Positions 8,798 through 18,469 are shown, counted from the first letter of the stretch. The stretch: DNA of 64,000 bases from Candidatus Thiosymbion ectosymbiont of Catanema sp. Cochon2018 (GCA_011392765.1 WYCW01000001.1:924888-988887), one strand, 5' to 3'. Notes: a model not told the origin generated them from the letters alone. Translations and numbers: made by a program.

Positions 8798-10096
8798 ATG
8801 ACAAGAACCCTGCTGCGAGTACTGAAGACGATCGGGTCGGCCCTTCGCACGGGCTGGTTGATCCTCGGCTTTACGCTGATCCTGCTCATCGTGGGTGAGG
8901 TGGGGCTGCGCCTGGTGCTGACCGTCAAGGACCTGTCCCTGGATCAGCGGCCGCCGGCCGAGCGTAAGATCGACAGGCTGGCACGGGCCGACGCCTATCA
9001 CGGCGCCGCGTGGGTCCCCGCCTACTTCGAGGAGCTCGACAAGGTCCAGCCGTTTGTCTGGCACCCATACGTCTATTGGCGACGTCCCCCGTACCAGGGC
9101 CGGTACATCGAGGTGGATCGGGACGGCCTGCGGGCGACCTGGCACCCGCCGCCGCGAGCCGGCACCGCCGATCCGCCGCCGGTGCGCGTGTTCGCCTTCG
9201 GCGGTTCTACCATGTGGGGCTACGGCGCACGCGATGATTACACTATCCCCTCGCATCTGAGCAAGCTGTTGTACGAAAAGGGGTATCGCGTCGAGGTCAC
9301 GAATTACGGCCAGCTCGGCTATGTCAACACTCAGGAGGTGATTGCCCTGCTGCGCTGCATCCAACACGGCGATGTGCCGGATATCGCACTCTTTTACGAC
9401 GGCATCAACGAGGTGTTTTCGGCCCACCAAAACGATGCGGCGGGCATCCCGATGAATGAGGACAACCGGCGCGTGGAATTCAACCTGAGCCGGCAGCCGC
9501 AACGGCTGCTGTGGATCTACGGACAAGAGTTTCTGACCACGCATCTGTGGGGATTCCACCGCGTCATGACCGGGCTGAGGCAGCACATTCGGTCGCCGGC
9601 GGATACTTGGCCGGACCCAAAATGGCAGCAGGCCTTACCGCCGCTCGCCGCGGTCGCCCGGCACACCGTGCAGGTGTATGAATCCAACCTCGCCACCGTC
9701 GAGTCGCTGGGACGACGCTATGGGTTCGAGCCGCTGTTCTATTGGCAACCCAACATCTTTTCCAAAAAGCACCGCTCACCGAGCGAACAGACCGCGCCCG
9801 AGGTCCAGGCCGAGCGCGTATTCGCCTATGAGAAGGCGTTCGAGGATATCTACCGGCGGGTACGACAGTCCGAGGCGCTGCACGGCAACCCGCGTTTCCA
9901 CAATATCAGCAATCTGTTCGACGACGCGGAAGAACCCTATTATGTGGACGCGACTCATCTCTCCGAGCCGGGTAACCGGCTGATCGCCGCGGCCATGGTG
10001 AACGACTTGCTCGAGCTGATCGAGCGGCGCCGAGCGGCCGTGGAAGAGCCGGTACAAATGCCCCCAACCAGTACAGATGTTCTCGACTACCGATAA
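8798..10096 (+). CDS. Membrane-anchored SGNH/GDSL-type hydrolase, paralog 1
   Basis: 432 residues from the ATG at 8798; an upstream in-frame ATG at 8729 lies inside a mobile element and is unlikely. The N-terminus has one membrane anchor (WLILGFTLILLIVGEVGL). The nucleophile block is FAFGGSTMWGYGARD and the distal Asp-His block is DATHLSEPGN, both expected for periplasmic SGNH esterases. A GYVNTQE motif and IALFYDGINE lie in between, compatible with blocks II-III. It is followed by a close paralog and a DUF5989-type peptide, a combination seen near polysaccharide- or carbamoyl-modifying genes in other bacteria. The substrate is unknown. Confidence 0.85.
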   Translation: MTRTLLRVLKTIGSALRTGWLILGFTLILLIVGEVGLRLVLTVKDLSLDQRPPAERKIDRLARADAYHGAAWVPAYFEELDKVQPFVWHPYVYWRRPPYQGRYIEVDRDGLRATWHPPPRAGTADPPPVRVFAFGGSTMWGYGARDDYTIPSHLSKLLYEKGYRVEVTNYGQLGYVNTQEVIALLRCIQHGDVPDIALFYDGINEVFSAHQNDAAGIPMNEDNRRVEFNLSRQPQRLLWIYGQEFLTTHLWGFHRVMTGLRQHIRSPADTWPDPKWQQALPPLAAVARHTVQVYESNLATVESLGRRYGFEPLFYWQPNIFSKKHRSPSEQTAPEVQAERVFAYEKAFEDIYRRVRQSEALHGNPRFHNISNLFDDAEEPYYVDATHLSEPGNRLIAAAMVNDLLELIERRRAAVEEPVQMPPTSTDVLDYR

Positions 10097-10167
10097 GGTT
10101 GAGCCGGCAGGATTTTTATGGAAGATTTGCCCGCAAATCGATACAAAATGGCAAGAATCCTGCTGCG

Positions 10168-11319
10168 ATGCGATCATTGAAGGCGATCGGGGCGGGTCTC
10201 CGCATAGGCTGGCTGATTCTCGGCGCCGCGCTGATTCTGATTATCGGGAGTGAGGCGGGGCTGCGTCTGGCGTCGGATCTCAAGGACCGGTATCGCAACA
10301 CCGGACACGTCTACGACCTTACTAAAAAGCCGTCCTCGGTCTCCGGGTTCCTCCCACACCCGTATGTCCATTGGCGGCATCCCCCGTTCCAGGGCCAGTA
10401 CCTCAATGTGAACCGGGACGGCCTGCGGGCGACCTGGAGTCCGCCGCCGGGAGGCACCGCCGCCGACCGGCCGCCGGTGCGGGTATTCACCTTCGGCGGT
10501 TCGACCATGTGGGGGTCCGGCGCACGCGATGACTACACCATCCCCTCGCACCTGAGCAAGCTGCTGTACGCGAAGGGGTATCGCGCCGAAGTGACGAACT
10601 ACGGTGAGATCGCCTACGTCAGTACCCAGGGAGTTATCACCCTGCTGCACCGCATTCAGCGTGGCGACGTGCCGGACATCGCACTCTTTTACCAGGGTAT
10701 CGATGACCTGTCGGCGTCCTATGAGCACGGTACAGCAGGCCTCCCTCGGCATGGGAGGTTCTGGCGTCTGGATCCCAACCGCGGGCTCTCGTGGGCCCAT
10801 GGACAAGAGTTTCTGTCGAGGAACTTCCGGGGATTCCACCGACTCGTGACCGGGCTGTGGCACCGCGTTCGGCCGGCAGCGAGTACCAGGCCGCAGGCCC
10901 GCCCGCTGGGTGACGAGGTCGCTCGGCAGACCGTGCACGTGTACGAATCCAACCTCACCTTCATCGAGTTGCTGGGGCGAGGCTACGGGTTCGAACCGCT
11001 GTTCTACTGGCAGCCCACCCTTTTCTCCAAGCAATACCGCTCACCCCGAGAGCAGGCCATCGTCGAGCGGGCTGCCGTCCCTGAAAAGCTATTCGACGAC
11101 ATTTACCAGCGAGTGCAGCGGTCCGAAGCTCTGAACGGTAATCCGCATTTTCACGATATCAGCGATCTGTTTGACGACTCGGAAGAACCCTATTATTTTC
11201 AGGATGCGTACCACCTATCCGAGCCGGGTAATCAGCAGATCGCCGCGGCCATGGTGGATGACCTGATCGAGCTGATCGAGCGGCACCGAGCGGCCGCTGC
11301 AGAATCGGCGATGCAGTGA
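10168..11319 (+). CDS. Membrane-anchored SGNH/GDSL-type hydrolase, paralog 2
   Basis: About 383 residues from the ATG at 10168. It is strongly similar along its length to the preceding gene: the same anchor, FTFGGSTMWGSGARDDYT, and DAYHLSEPGN at the C-terminus. The region around the start is odd: an ATG at 10148 reproduces the opening of paralog 1 (MARILLR) but is thrown out of frame by a small insertion, so the ancestral start appears lost and translation must begin at 10168 or at TTG 10099. Compared with paralog 1 the protein lacks a segment between the anchor and the conserved HPYV motif. The pair is a tandem duplication. Confidence 0.82.
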   Translation: MRSLKAIGAGLRIGWLILGAALILIIGSEAGLRLASDLKDRYRNTGHVYDLTKKPSSVSGFLPHPYVHWRHPPFQGQYLNVNRDGLRATWSPPPGGTAADRPPVRVFTFGGSTMWGSGARDDYTIPSHLSKLLYAKGYRAEVTNYGEIAYVSTQGVITLLHRIQRGDVPDIALFYQGIDDLSASYEHGTAGLPRHGRFWRLDPNRGLSWAHGQEFLSRNFRGFHRLVTGLWHRVRPAASTRPQARPLGDEVARQTVHVYESNLTFIELLGRGYGFEPLFYWQPTLFSKQYRSPREQAIVERAAVPEKLFDDIYQRVQRSEALNGNPHFHDISDLFDDSEEPYYFQDAYHLSEPGNQQIAAAMVDDLIELIERHRAAAAESAMQ

Positions 11320-11347
11320 TCGCCCGTCGGCGGATGGAGAATGGAAG

Positions 11348-11554
11348 ATGACCGAGCGGCCCCAATTATCCCCCGCAAGCCGGACCGGGGGTAAGCCGTC
11401 GGACCCGTTGCACGGGTTCATGGATCTTCTATTGCATAACAAAAAGTGGTGGCTGGCGCCGATCATCCTCCTCCTGCTGCTGCTGACCGGGGCGTTCGTG
11501 TTCTGGGTCGACAACCCGGTGACGACCGCCCCGGAGATTTACACCCTGTTCTGA
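11348..11554 (+). CDS. DUF5989-family small membrane protein
   Basis: 68 residues: a polar N-terminus, then HNKKWWLAPIILLLLLL as the start of one membrane helix, ending in APEIYTLF. The KKWW-LAPI and terminal IYTLF signatures fit the DUF5989 family of short single-pass proteins. It lies 28 bp after the second SGNH gene, so probably in the same transcript, which matches the known association of this family with SGNH hydrolases. Molecular function unknown. Confidence 0.8.
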   Translation: MTERPQLSPASRTGGKPSDPLHGFMDLLLHNKKWWLAPIILLLLLLTGAFVFWVDNPVTTAPEIYTLF

Positions 11555-11598
11555 GCCGACGCCACGCCGCGTTACAATGCCGCGGCACTCAACAGCCC

Positions 11599-11742
11599 CT
11601 AGTACACCTGCGCGTAATTAACGGAAACATAGCCTACGGCCCGGAAGGGGGGGATTTCCTGTTCGGGGCCGGTGGAAATATTCGTGTTAATCCGTGTCCA
11701 TCCGTGGTTCTTGTTTCCAGTACTTACGCACAAGTGTACTAG
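11599..11742. mobile_element. CTAG-bounded inverted-repeat element
   Basis: 144 bp, starting CTAGTACACCTGCGCGTAA and ending with the near-inverse TTACGCACAAGTGTACTAG. The interior includes half of the ATCCGTGTCCATCCGTGGTT repeat also seen at 2212-2272. Located between the DUF5989 gene and the pilin gene; no ORF. Confidence 0.75.
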
Positions 11743-11788
11743 GGGGATAGTCCGGCATTCACCGGGGGCCAGGGTCGATGAGCGATGG

Positions 11789-12262
11789 CTAACGGCAGTC
11801 GGTCGGGAGGTAGCGGGCCTCGATATTCGTATCCGCTCTGTCACCTACCGCGGTAGTGTCCGGCGGAAGGTCAGCGGTTCCACATACCCACACCAACCCG
11901 CGGGCCTGGTTCCGGGCGGGACTGAGGCCAAGCATTCGATCCTTTATCGCTGCGTTTGCCCGGTTGCCGTAGGTGATGGTGATGGTGCCCTTATCGCCGA
12001 TTGCAACCTTGGTAACATAGGTGCCCGTAATGGAATCGGCAGACGCGATACCGGCGGCCTCATTCGTATCGGGAAGCTCCCCGCGCGCTGAGTCGAAAGT
12101 GGCGATGGCCGTTTTGACTTTCGCCGCCAGACTCAGCCCTTCCGTGACCTGAGCACGGATCGTGTAGTCCTGATACGCGGGGACCGCAATAGTGGCCAGG
12201 ATGCCGATGATGGCAACTACGATCATCAGTTCGATCAGGGTAAAACCCGTCTGTCGTTTCAT
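11789..12262 (-). CDS. pilA: Type IV major pilin (PilA-like)
   Basis: 157-residue prepilin. The leader is six residues (MKRQTG) followed by [17 protein letters not shown], the canonical cleavage site with Glu at mature position 5 and the hydrophobic spine. The C-terminal region has two cysteines ([10 protein letters not shown] and LPTDCR) expected to close the disulfide loop. It is a single gene with no other pil genes adjacent. It probably supports twitching, adhesion or DNA uptake; comM and comF occur elsewhere in the window. Confidence 0.93.
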   Translation of the reverse strand: MKRQTGFTLIELMIVVAIIGILATIAVPAYQDYTIRAQVTEGLSLAAKVKTAIATFDSARGELPDTNEAAGIASADSITGTYVTKVAIGDKGTITITYGNRANAAIKDRMLGLSPARNQARGLVWVCGTADLPPDTTAVGDRADTNIEARYLPTDCR

Positions 12263-12369
12263 TTGGGGTCCTCTGAGAAGTTTGATCCGTCCGGCTGATG
12301 CGACGGGGATTCTGTATCAATCCGTGGCGAGTATACAGTCTCGGGCTCCTGCCTGGGTCGCCGCCGATC

Positions 12370-12831
12370 TCAGGGCAGTCGCTCGATTGCTCTCAACAGG
12401 TCGTCGTAGCGATTGCGTAACCAGTGCGGTATTCCTGCCCGTTTTGCATCCCTGCAGCCGCCGGCCTGTTTGAGCTTTTTTAGGAACTCCCGCCGCAGAC
12501 GTTCCTGCGTCCGGCGATAGGAGCGTTCGGGGAACAGTTCGTCTTCGACCTCGAGGACGGTCATACGGAACTTACTCACCAGCTCTTTGTTGAGATTATC
12601 GGCATGGCGACCTGCGACGTCGCGGCGACAGCGGGCATTGTAGAGATCGAGCTCGGCGGCGGCCGCGACCGCAGCGACCAGCAGCTTCTCGGTTTCCTCG
12701 TCGAGGAGCGGCCGGGCGGAAAGCGACAGCCCGCTCGCCGCGAGGAGCAGCACCGCGAGCAAGGCAGAGCCGATACCGGTCCGCCGGTGGCACTGCCGTC
12801 GTTGCCCGGCACGCGGGAGGAGTAGATACAT
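12370..12831 (-). CDS. Secreted hypothetical protein
   Basis: 153 residues from the ATG at 12831. An Arg-rich N-region is followed by a hydrophobic core SALLAVLLLAASGLSLSA, consistent with a signal peptide. The mature part is charged and helical (LLDEETEKLLVAAVAAAAE, then a Lys/Arg/Glu-rich segment) with two cysteines. Conserved features do not match a family I recognise. It is divergent from lapB and codirectional with pilA. A longer start at 13020 would remove the signal peptide from the N-terminus and is less likely. Confidence 0.55.
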   Translation of the reverse strand: MYLLLPRAGQRRQCHRRTGIGSALLAVLLLAASGLSLSARPLLDEETEKLLVAAVAAAAELDLYNARCRRDVAGRHADNLNKELVSKFRMTVLEVEDELFPERSYRRTQERLRREFLKKLKQAGGCRDAKRAGIPHWLRNRYDDLLRAIERLP

Positions 12832-13073
12832 CCCGTTTTGCGGTGTGTCTATGATGTGGTCGACGCTGATGCCCGCGGGCTTGGGTGCGGCTGCCGGGCT
12901 TGGGTGAGGGCCGAAGGTCCGGTAGGCTGTCATCTGACCCTTTCCCTCGCACGAAAAGATGCTGGTGACCCACATCCTGGGTGCAATGCGGCAACCCGCG
13001 GATGGCTGTATGATAACCAAATCTTGCGACGCGATCGGTTTAATTCAGACTTTAGGGATAGGGGTATTTCCCG

Positions 13074-14276
13074 GTGAGCGAGTGGTTCTTTCTCCTCATT
13101 CCCGTGGCCGCGGTATCCGGGTGGTGGGCTGCGAAGCGCGGCAATGCGCGCCGCGGCATCTCGGGTCCCACATCCGATCCGGCCTTTTTTCGGGGCCTGA
13201 ATTACCTCCTCGACGAGCAGCCCGATAAGGCCATCGACATCTTTGTGAAGCTCGCCGAGGTAGACGAGGAGACGGCGGAGATCCACCTGGCCCTGGGTAG
13301 CCTCTTTCGACGCCGGGGAGAGGTGGACCGGGCCATCCGCATCCATCAAAGCCTGATCTTGCGACCGAATCTGAGCAAGGAAGAACGCAGTTACGCCCTC
13401 TACGAGCTGGGACAGGACTATATGGGCGCAGGACTCTTCGACCGCGCCGAAAGCATGTTCAGGGAACTGGTGGAGATGAAGCTGCACCGCCGGCGGGCCT
13501 TGGAAGGGTTGCGTGAGATCTATCAGCAAGAGAAAGATTGGACGCGCTGCCTGGAGGTTGCCGAACAGCTGCGGTTACTCACCGGGGAGTCGGTAAGCAC
13601 TGAAAGCGCCCAGTACCACTGCGAGTTGGCCGAGGAGTCTCTAAAGCACGGCAACGGGCAGCAGGCTGTCGCCCACCTGAACCATGCCCGGAGGGTGGAT
13701 CCCGACTGCATACGGGCAACCATGCTCCAGGCCCGGATAGCGATGGGCCAGGGCGATTCCCGAGCAGCGGCGGAACTCTATCAACGCGTTGCCCGGCAGG
13801 GATCTCAATTTCTGCCGGAAGTTCTGTCGGATCTGGTAGATGCCTATCGCCGCAGCGGTCTGGAGGATGAGCTCAGCGAGCTCAAGCGCCTGTATCGCGT
13901 GTCCCCCAACCCCGCGTTGGCGATGATGCTTACCGATGTAATCCAAGAGAAGGAGGGAGATGGGGCCGCCATCGTTTTCCTCGTCGAGCATATCACCGGA
14001 TATGCCGATCTGGTCGGCCTCGAACGGCTGCTGGACCTGTATGCACCAAAGCTGGCGGGCGATGTCCAGACTCAGGCCGCTGTGCAGGCAATGTTGGCTG
14101 TCATTGGACATCTGCGCTCATGTCGGCCCGATCACCAATGCGAGCAATGCGGTTTCGTCGCCCGTCGGTTACACTGGCAATGTCCCAGTTGTAAGCACTG
14201 GGGGAGCATCAAGCCGGTCCAACCGGAATCCATCGGTGACTGTGCCGGTACCCCGGTCGATCGCCGCCTTGCCTGA
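13074..14276 (+). CDS. lapB: Lipopolysaccharide assembly protein LapB (YciM)
   Basis: 400 residues starting at GTG 13074. A short N-terminal membrane anchor (FFLLIPVAAVSGWWAA) is followed by TPR repeats (FFRGLNYLLDEQPDKAIDI and onward) and a C-terminal rubredoxin-like zinc knuckle CEQCGF...CPSCKHWG. LapB recruits FtsH to control LpxC turnover and so balances LPS and phospholipid synthesis. The usual upstream partner lapA is absent; galU, another envelope-sugar gene, follows. Confidence 0.95.
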   Translation: MSEWFFLLIPVAAVSGWWAAKRGNARRGISGPTSDPAFFRGLNYLLDEQPDKAIDIFVKLAEVDEETAEIHLALGSLFRRRGEVDRAIRIHQSLILRPNLSKEERSYALYELGQDYMGAGLFDRAESMFRELVEMKLHRRRALEGLREIYQQEKDWTRCLEVAEQLRLLTGESVSTESAQYHCELAEESLKHGNGQQAVAHLNHARRVDPDCIRATMLQARIAMGQGDSRAAAELYQRVARQGSQFLPEVLSDLVDAYRRSGLEDELSELKRLYRVSPNPALAMMLTDVIQEKEGDGAAIVFLVEHITGYADLVGLERLLDLYAPKLAGDVQTQAAVQAMLAVIGHLRSCRPDHQCEQCGFVARRLHWQCPSCKHWGSIKPVQPESIGDCAGTPVDRRLA

Positions 14277-14453
14277 TGGACCCATATCCGGGAAAGGGCC
14301 TGCAGCGCGATTCCTGCAACCGAGATCGAAACTCCCTTCGTAACGATGCCGGCTACCTGGCCCGCATATATCACATACCTGCGGTAGGCCGGCCGGGGAT
14401 TGTCGTCCTGGTGGAATGCACAGCCGCCCCCGCACTGCCGTGAGCGAAAATTG

Positions 14454-15326
14454 ATGGGGAAAATCCGTAAAGCTGTATTCCCGGTAGCCGGACTGGGCAC
14501 CCGCTTCCTGCCTGCAACCAAGGCAAGTCCGAAGGAGATGCTTCCGGTCGTGGACAAACCGCTGATCCAGTACGCCGCCGAGGAGGCAGAGGACGCCGGC
14601 ATCGACCAGTTGGTGTTTATCACCGGACGCAACAAACGTTCGATCGAGGACCACTTCGACAAGGCCTATGAGCTGGAGATGGAGCTTGAGAGGATGGGCA
14701 AGCAACGGTTGCTCGAAATCGTCCAGACCATACTGCCGCCCACGGTGAACTGTATCTACCTGCGTCAGGCCGATGTCCTGGGTCTTGGCCACGCCGTCCT
14801 TTGCGCACGGCCGGTGGTGGGGGAAGAACCTTTTGCCGTGCTGCTCGCCGATGACCTCATCCAGGTGAACGGCCGAGGTGTGGTAGGGCAAATGGCGGAG
14901 AAGTACGAACGCTATGGCTGCAGCATTTTGAGCGTCATGGAGGTACCGCGGGACAAGACCGACAAGTACGGTATCGTCCGGACGCGTACCGATCCGGATG
15001 GAATGCTCCGCGTTGTCTCCATCGTAGAGAAGCCCGCGCCGGGGGATGCGCCTTCCAATCTGGCGGTAGTGGGTCGCTACTTATTGACGCCGGGCATCTT
15101 CCGTAAGCTGGAGCAGACCCGGCCCGGCGCCGCCGGGGAAATACAGCTGACCGATGCCATTGCCGCCCTGCTCGCCGACGAACCCGTGATCGCCCATCTC
15201 TTTGAAGGTAAGCGTTACGATTGCGGCAGCAAGCTGGGGTATCTGGAGGCGACGGTGGAGTACGGCCTGGCGCACCCTGAGTTGGGGACGGACTTTGCCG
15301 ACTATCTCAGGCGGGTGGTACGTTGA
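14454..15326 (+). CDS. galU: UTP-glucose-1-phosphate uridylyltransferase GalU
   Basis: 290 residues from the ATG at 14454. It forms UDP-glucose for surface polysaccharide synthesis. The nucleotidyl-transferase signature [18 protein letters not shown] stands at the N-terminus, with LADDLI for metal and UTP binding and [19 protein letters not shown] in the sugar-phosphate domain. Length is normal. It lies 177 bp downstream of lapB on the same strand. Confidence 0.96.
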   Translation: MGKIRKAVFPVAGLGTRFLPATKASPKEMLPVVDKPLIQYAAEEAEDAGIDQLVFITGRNKRSIEDHFDKAYELEMELERMGKQRLLEIVQTILPPTVNCIYLRQADVLGLGHAVLCARPVVGEEPFAVLLADDLIQVNGRGVVGQMAEKYERYGCSILSVMEVPRDKTDKYGIVRTRTDPDGMLRVVSIVEKPAPGDAPSNLAVVGRYLLTPGIFRKLEQTRPGAAGEIQLTDAIAALLADEPVIAHLFEGKRYDCGSKLGYLEATVEYGLAHPELGTDFADYLRRVVR

Positions 15327-15384
15327 ACGCCTATGGGAAACTCAATGTTTGCATTCCGGACTATTCGCTGAGGAGGAAGCACCC

Positions 15385-16437
15385 ATGCGCTACAAACTTC
15401 TGGGCAGGTCGGGCCTGCGCGTTTCCGAGCTTTGTCTCGGTACCATGACCTTTGGTGAAGACTGGAGTTTTGGTGCCTCGAAGGAGGAGAGCAAGCAGGT
15501 CTTCGATGCCTTTGTCGATGCCGGCGGCAATTTCGTCGACACGGCCAACTTCTACACCAACGGCACGAGCGAACGGTTCCTCGGCGAGTTCATGGGGGAT
15601 CGCAGGCAGGAGTTCGTTCTGGCCACCAAGTACACCCTCAATAATCATCCGGATGATCCCAACGGCGGCGGCAATCACCGCAAGAGCATGCACCAGGCGC
15701 TCGAGGCGAGTCTGAAACGACTCGGTACCGACTACATCGACCTCTACTGGGTGCATGCATGGGATTTCATGACCCCGGTCGACGAAGTCATGCGGGCGCT
15801 CGACGATATGGTACGCGCGGGCAAGGTATTGTACGTCGGCATCTCGAATGCACCGGCCTGGATCGTGTCACAGGCAAACACCCTGGCCGACCTGCGTGGT
15901 TGGAGCCCCTTCGTCGGTCTCCAGATCGAGTACAGCCTGATCGAGCGCACGCCGGAGCGGGAGCTGCTACCGATGGCCAAGGCGCTCGATATAGCGGTGA
16001 CCGCCTGGTCGCCACTCGGCGGCGGCATGTTGACCGGCAAGTACAAGCGCGACACCGAGCGACCAAAGGATGCACGGTATGCCCAAGGGGCATGGAACGA
16101 CGACCTTTTCGTCACCGATAAGAACTTCACCATCGTCGAAGCAGTGGAAAAAGTGGCGGGCGAGATCGGGCGCACGCCCGCTCAGGTTGCCATCAACTGG
16201 CTCCACCGGCAAACAGGCAAGGGTGTCGTCATTCCTATCATCGGGGCCCGGAAGCTTTCTCAGCTCCGGGACAACCTGGCCGCACTCGACTTCGAGTTGG
16301 GTGAGGGACAGCTCACCCGCCTCGATAAGGTCAGCGCCATCCGGCTAGGCTTCCCGCATGACTTCCTAAGTCTTGACATCGTGCGTTCGGCCGTCCATGG
16401 GAATACGTACGCGCTGATCGATAACCATCGGGAATAG
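15385..16437 (+). CDS. Aldo/keto reductase
   Basis: 350 residues from the ATG at 15385, preceded by GAGGAGG. NADPH-dependent oxidoreductase of the AKR superfamily. The catalytic set is visible: Asp and Tyr in FVDTANFYTNG, Lys in LATKY, and His in YWVHAWD. The NADP-binding C-terminus IIGARKLSQLRDNLAALDF is intact. It starts 59 bp after galU and could be cotranscribed. The substrate cannot be inferred. Confidence 0.92.
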   Translation: MRYKLLGRSGLRVSELCLGTMTFGEDWSFGASKEESKQVFDAFVDAGGNFVDTANFYTNGTSERFLGEFMGDRRQEFVLATKYTLNNHPDDPNGGGNHRKSMHQALEASLKRLGTDYIDLYWVHAWDFMTPVDEVMRALDDMVRAGKVLYVGISNAPAWIVSQANTLADLRGWSPFVGLQIEYSLIERTPERELLPMAKALDIAVTAWSPLGGGMLTGKYKRDTERPKDARYAQGAWNDDLFVTDKNFTIVEAVEKVAGEIGRTPAQVAINWLHRQTGKGVVIPIIGARKLSQLRDNLAALDFELGEGQLTRLDKVSAIRLGFPHDFLSLDIVRSAVHGNTYALIDNHRE

Positions 16438-16468
16438 CCTGCGGGGACCTTGAAACATCCCTTGCACC

Positions 16469-16646
16469 AGGGGGCGTTCTCAATTGAGCCAAATCATCAT
16501 AAAAATCAAGCCCGTAGCCCGTAGGCTGGGTTACGGCCAGGGACGGCGAAACCCGGCACAGGGTATTGCGGATCGGAAAAGCTGGGTTTCGTTCCTCAAC
16601 CCAGCCTACAACACTTAGATGATTTATTGATTGAGAACGCCCCTAG
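16469..16646. mobile_element. Miniature inverted-repeat element, family B copy 3 (diverged interior)
   Basis: Terminal GGGGGCGTTCTCAATTGAG and the inverse TTGATTGAGAACGCCCC, with CTAG at the right end. The interior differs from copies 1 and 2 and instead resembles family A (TAGGCTGGGTTACGGCCAGG). It is followed directly by the CTAGGATTCCTTGACT repeat and a palindrome built on CCACGAATGCACACGAATCG (16700-16775). Confidence 0.75.
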
Positions 16647-16862
16647 GATTCCTTGACTGCCTCGGACTGTTACAAATGAGTCAAGTTTTGTGTGCACGAT
16701 CGACAAACCACGGAATTGACACGAATCAACACAAATCACAATTGGTGTCGATTCGTGTGCATTCGTGGTTTTCCGGTTTCCGTACGAAAATTCACGCATC
16801 AATGGTCTGAGGCGAAGCCTCGCCAGGATCTTTCAACATAGCCGTCTGATTGGGAACCACCC

Positions 16863-17678
16863 ATGAGCCCCGAACTGGATCGTCTTTGCTCTCTGCTGCG
16901 CTCCGTTGCCGAGACGGAGATCATGCCCCGCTTTCGCCAGGGCGCTGTCCGTTCCAAGGCCGACGGTAGTCTGATCACCGAGGCGGACCTGGCGGTCCAG
17001 CGGCAGATCTGTGCTGAGTTGGGCCGCATCCGGCCCGAGATCCCGGTGCTCGGAGAGGAGATGACCCCGGCGGCGCAGCAGCGGCTGCTCGATAACGCCG
17101 ATGGCGGCGTGTGGTGCCTGGACCCCCTGGACGGCACCAGCAACTACGCCTATGGGTTTCCCTATTTCTGCGTCTCCCTCGCCCTGTTGCGGGGGGGCGA
17201 GGCGGTCCTGGGGTGCATCGTCGATCCGGTGCACGACGAATGTTTCTGCGCCGAGCGCGGCGTCGGGGCCTTTCGCGACGGCGAGCCACTGCGCCTGGTA
17301 TCGGGTCGGACCAAGTTGCGCGAGTGTCTGGCGATCGTCGACCTCAAGCGCCTGCCCAAGGAAGACCTGCCCAGCATGGGGGGACAATCGCCCTTCTGTT
17401 CCCAGCGTAATCTGGGATCCATCGCCCTCGATTGGTGCTGGCTCGCGGCCGGGCGCATCCAGCTCTATCTCCACGGGGGACAGAAGCTGTGGGATTACGC
17501 CGCGGGCCGGCTGATCGCCTCCGAGGCGGGGGCCGCATCGCGCCTCTTTGCCCGCAGCGGAGGGACAGCGGTCGAGGGCTTATCATTGGAGCCACGCATG
17601 GCCATCGCGGCAGAAAACGAGGTCCTGTTCGGACACTTGCTCGAATGGTGGTCGAAGCTGCCGCACGGGAGTAGCTGA
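16863..17678 (+). CDS. Inositol monophosphatase family protein
   Basis: 271 residues. Mg-dependent, Li-sensitive sugar-phosphatase fold. The metal-binding motifs are GEEM (near residue 60), DPLDGTSNYAYGFPYF (near 86) and WDYAAGRLIASEAGA at the C-terminal side. The substrate could be inositol phosphate, 3'-phosphoadenosine phosphate (CysQ-like) or fructose bisphosphate; the sequence does not separate these. The 5' side is all repeats, so it is likely monocistronic. Confidence 0.9.
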   Translation: MSPELDRLCSLLRSVAETEIMPRFRQGAVRSKADGSLITEADLAVQRQICAELGRIRPEIPVLGEEMTPAAQQRLLDNADGGVWCLDPLDGTSNYAYGFPYFCVSLALLRGGEAVLGCIVDPVHDECFCAERGVGAFRDGEPLRLVSGRTKLRECLAIVDLKRLPKEDLPSMGGQSPFCSQRNLGSIALDWCWLAAGRIQLYLHGGQKLWDYAAGRLIASEAGAASRLFARSGGTAVEGLSLEPRMAIAAENEVLFGHLLEWWSKLPHGSS

Positions 17679-17737
17679 CTACCAGGTGCCGGTTTCCAGC
17701 TGCCAATCGTCTTTGATCCGCAGATTCGCACAGATTT

Positions 17738-17939
17738 CTTAAGGGGATCTTGAAAAATTGCCGGGAAGGCAATTTTTCAGAGACTGTCTGAAAAGGGATT
17801 GTAGGCCGTAGGCTGGGTTGCGGCCAGGGACGGCCAAAACCCAGCAATAACCAACGCTGGGGTTCGTTCCTTGCCCCCCAGCCTACCGATTTAAAATCAA
17901 TGTGTTAGTTTTTAGACAGACTCTCAAGATCCCCTTAAC
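17738..17939. mobile_element. Nested elements: family A copy 2 inserted inside a CTTGAAAAATTGCC palindrome
   Basis: The outer element begins AAGGGGATCTTGAAAAATTGCC, continues with its complementary arm GGCAATTTTTCA, and resumes AAGATCCCCTTAA after the insert. It is interrupted by a 144-bp family A element at 17780-17923 (GAGACTGTCT...AGACTCTC). The bases TCA stand on both sides of the insert, consistent with a 3-bp target duplication of TNA type. An uninterrupted outer element is found at about 38963-39013. Confidence 0.8.
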
Positions 17940-18025
17940 CGAGTGAACAAACGAAAGAATCTGCGAAAATCTGCGGATAAAGATGTCGTTTGGGAACTAA
18001 TAAAGACGAGATCGATCCGACTGTG

Positions 18026-18469
18026 ATGAATAACGAGCTGACAGAATTCGACGTGGAGCTCGGGAGCGGTATCGCCGCCTTCGAGTCCAGACATTTCTCC
18101 GTTGCCGCCGGCCTGCTCTCCCCACTGGCGGATGCGGGTAATCCCCAGGCCCAATACCGCATGGCCATCATGGCCCAAAACGGTCTGGGCATGCACGAGA
18201 ACCACCCCCTGGCATTCAAATACATGAAGGCCGCCGCCGAGGCGGGATTGGACATCGCCCAACACGGGCTCGGTTTCATGTATATGGAGGGCGAGTGCAC
18301 GAAAAAGGATTCGGCACAGGCGGTACACTGGTTCACCAAGGCCGCCGAACAGGGCCTCGCGGGCTCCCGGACGACCTTGGCGATGATGTATGAGGAGGGC
18401 CGCGGCGTGGAAAAGGATCAGGCAACGGCCGATAAATGGTACCGAATGGCCGGCTTCGACGAGCGTTGA
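18026..18469 (+). CDS. Sel1-like repeat protein
   Basis: About 147 residues from the ATG at 18026 (TTG 17990 would add 12 residues). At least three Sel1/TPR-like repeats are recognisable: QAQYRMAIMAQNGLG, IAQHGLGFMYMEGEC and GSRTTLAMMYEEGRGV. Such proteins act as protein-binding scaffolds, often in envelope or signalling roles. No signal peptide is seen, so it is probably cytoplasmic. Neighbours give no hint of a partner. Confidence 0.82.
   Translation: MNNELTEFDVELGSGIAAFESRHFSVAAGLLSPLADAGNPQAQYRMAIMAQNGLGMHENHPLAFKYMKAAAEAGLDIAQHGLGFMYMEGECTKKDSAQAVHWFTKAAEQGLAGSRTTLAMMYEEGRGVEKDQATADKWYRMAGFDER

Noticed and set aside
8765..11034. Antisense ORFs opposite the SGNH hydrolases
   Set aside because: Both mirror the paralogous genes and have no independent start signals or domains.
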